DNA from: JADFQT01 sp047516825
Lineage (GTDB): Bacteria; Chloroflexota; Dehalococcoidia; Lucifugimonadales; UBA3495
DNA: 5,377 bases
Reading direction: 5' to 3'
NCBI GenBank assembly: GCA_047516825.1
Contig: JAKZUA010000050.1
Coordinates: 1 to 5,377 of the forward strand
The notes under the pieces are model-generated. The model worked only from the letters and a program-made list of their open reading frames with translations. It was not told the origin of the DNA and did not search any database. Position 1 is the first letter of the stretch, and every line of letters begins with the position of its first letter. The position numbers and the translations under genes are program-made. Positions 4,382 through 5,377 of the stretch are shown piece by piece.

Positions 4382-5047
4382 TTAATCACTCGCGGCGCTA
4401 CCGGGACGGGGAGGCTTCAACTCGACGCCGTGCTCCGCCCCCGGCGGGCGGGCCGCGATCCACGCCTCATCGAGGACAGCCCGGCTACTAATAGCGCCGA
4501 TACATACCCCAATGCTGCAGCTCGGGCAGGTGCATCGGCAAACCAATCCGTCTCGCTCCAGCTCCCATAAGACAACATCATGGATCAAGGCGGTTATTTG
4601 TCCGGCGACGCCCAGGTACTCCTGAGTGTGTCGCCGCGAGATGTGCGCTGTGGTTCCTTCGTCGGCCATCACCCAGCTATCTGGGGTCCGGAGTGCGATG
4701 GGTTGAATGGTCGAATAGCCAATGACGGCCTCCTGCAGAAGCGCGTAAGCCACGCCGAGCGCGTTCGACACGGGGTGCAACTCACCAAACTGGTTTTGGT
4801 TCCCCGACCAGCCCTCGAGTCCAACCCCCGCCTTTGGGTCGTCGTGCGGCGGGATCTGCATTCGCTCGAACAGCGCATCCAAATGCGCGCCAGCCATATC
4901 CTCAATCCTGGCCAGTAGGTCCCCAGCATCCGAATGGGCTGTTACACCGGCATGAAGATTGGCGATGGTCCGCTGGATCCGTCTTTCCAGTGCCACCAGC
5001 GCGGTGAGCGCCAATTGAAGTCGTTCGATGGGTGGATCGAGCACCAT
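4382..5047 (-). CDS. Helical protein with C-terminal Cys cluster, unknown family, 221 aa
   Basis: I do not recognise a named family. Residues 1-165 read as four amphipathic helices: about 6-31, 39-63, 92-120 and 132-165. This is the layout of ferritin-like or DinB-like bundles. H55, H91, H136, H140, E143 and H156 are candidate metal-binding residues. Right after the fourth helix comes a compact cluster, C170-x-C172-x-C174-x2-C177-x4-C182 (CRCTCPSCSIGVC), suited to a metal or Fe-S site. The tail GVELKPPRPGSAASD resembles the first strand and PGS turn of a PDZ domain, but the protein stops there and no frame continues one. No signal peptide or membrane segment is seen. The start at 5047 has AGAAGG five bases upstream, a good site. 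The gene lies 71 bp behind the ABC transporter ATPase gene on the same strand and could be co-transcribed with it. Stop is TAA. Confidence 0.72.
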   Translation of the reverse strand: MVLDPPIERLQLALTALVALERRIQRTIANLHAGVTAHSDAGDLLARIEDMAGAHLDALFERMQIPPHDDPKAGVGLEGWSGNQNQFGELHPVSNALGVAYALLQEAVIGYSTIQPIALRTPDSWVMADEGTTAHISRRHTQEYLGVAGQITALIHDVVLWELERDGLVCRCTCPSCSIGVCIGAISSRAVLDEAWIAARPPGAEHGVELKPPRPGSAASD

Positions 5048-5061
5048 CCTAACCTTCTAAT

Positions 5062-5076
5062 GAGCGAAGATCGCTC
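5062..5076. repeat. Perfect hairpin just ahead of a ribosome binding site
   Basis: GAGCGA-AGA-TCGCTC is a perfect 6-bp dyad with a 3-base centre, in the 71-bp gap between the ABC ATPase stop and the Cys-cluster gene. In minus-strand RNA it ends three bases before the AGAAGG site (5058-5053). No T run follows, so it is not a clear terminator. It could stabilise processed mRNA or affect translation of the downstream gene. Confidence 0.35.
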
Positions 5077-5118
5077 CAGTTGTTTGACCGCAGAGGCGGC
5101 TGTGGGGCTAGATAGTTA

Positions 5119-5377
5119 CTAAAGAATCTGGGATAGGAACAGCTTGCTGCGGTCGCTGCTCGGGGCTTCGAATATCTGCTCTGGGGAACCTTCTTCCACA
5201 ATCACACCCTCATCGAACATCATCAGCCGGTCGGCGACCTCTTTGGCAAACCCCATCTCGTGAGTCACCACGATCATTGTCATGCCCGATGTGGCCAGCT
5301 CCCGCATCACATCCAACACCTCTTTAATCATCTCTGGGTCCAAAGCCGAAGTGGGCTCGTCGAAGAGCATTATCTTC
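5119..5377 (-). CDS. Polar amino acid ABC transporter ATPase (GlnQ/ArtP/HisP type), C-terminal 85 aa
   Basis: The gene enters from the right edge, and only its C-terminal third is visible. It begins within the Walker B motif (KIMLFDEPTSALDPE), which gives the Mg-binding Asp, the catalytic Glu and the D-loop SALD. The H-loop histidine follows in VVTHEMGFAKEVADR. The tail runs through MFDEGVIVEEGSPEQIF and FLSQIL to the stop. These segments, notably THEMGFA and the short C-terminus, are typical of the ATPases of polar amino acid uptake systems, which work as a dimer on the cytoplasmic face of a permease pair fed by a periplasmic or lipid-anchored binding protein. The ATG at 5370 is internal to the Walker B strand and is not the start. 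The Walker A and signature motifs and the permease partners lie beyond the window. The exact substrate cannot be assigned. Stop is TAG. Confidence 0.92.
   Translation of the reverse strand, partial: KIMLFDEPTSALDPEMIKEVLDVMRELATSGMTMIVVTHEMGFAKEVADRLMMFDEGVIVEEGSPEQIFEAPSSDRSKLFLSQIL

Noticed and set aside
4232..4570. 112-aa plus-strand frame crossing the convergent gap
   Set aside because: There is no ribosome binding site or motif, and half of it is antisense to the Cys-cluster gene, which has a good start and coding pattern.
4580..4918. 112-aa plus-strand frame
   Set aside because: It is antisense to the Cys-cluster gene; no family resemblance was seen.
1..5377. A coordinated multi-gene defence or biosynthetic system
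   Set aside because: The genes lie on both strands with separate control signals, and none carries a recognisable defence, toxin-antitoxin or biosynthetic core domain.

Overview
The window looks like a piece of an uncultured bacterial chromosome of medium-high GC, most likely Chloroflexota (Dehalococcoidia/SAR202-type or a soil relative). That placement is inference from recalled family resemblance: a proline-rich lipoprotein carrying DUF6970-like and DUF6174-like domains, and a Cys-cluster helical protein. No rRNA, tRNA, CRISPR array or phage module was seen. No gene set here amounts to a demonstrable new multi-gene system; the window is a run of mostly independent genes.

Layout. Positions 1-75 (minus) hold the first 25 codons of an ISAs1-like transposase that continues off the left edge. 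Positions 76-532 carry no gene but are dense in structure: a hairpin/terminator pair ahead of the transposase, a C-rich/G-rich palindromic repeat, small hairpins, a strong intrinsic terminator, and two tandem 20/21-bp repeats abutting the stop of the next gene. Positions 533-1057 (minus) encode a VOC-fold (glyoxalase/extradiol dioxygenase-like) enzyme, with its own candidate promoter and an adjoining perfect dyad in the 186-bp gap upstream.

Positions 1244-2545 (minus) hold what looks like one lipoprotein gene cut in two by a single in-frame amber codon at 2054-2056. The front part is a signal peptide, Pro/Thr linker and DUF6970-like domain; the rear part is a beta-rich domain plus a DUF6174-like domain. 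The rear part has no ATG start and no convincing ribosome binding site. Next upstream on the same strand is a classical short-chain dehydrogenase/reductase (2651-3487). Divergent from it is an HD-domain protein (3598-4155, plus) whose histidine/aspartate spacing resembles the PhnZ/MIOX-type diiron oxygenases.

After a 226-bp gap between convergent genes comes a 221-aa alpha-helical protein with a compact Cys cluster (4382-5047, minus). Upstream of it on the same strand, running off the right edge, is the C-terminal end of a polar amino acid ABC transporter ATPase (5119-5377).

How they work together: the VOC enzyme, SDR and HD-domain protein are each plausible small-molecule catabolic enzymes, and the ABC ATPase suggests amino acid uptake nearby. 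Spacing and orientation argue against one shared operon. The points most worth a second look are the amber-split lipoprotein, the diiron-like HD protein and the Cys-cluster protein.
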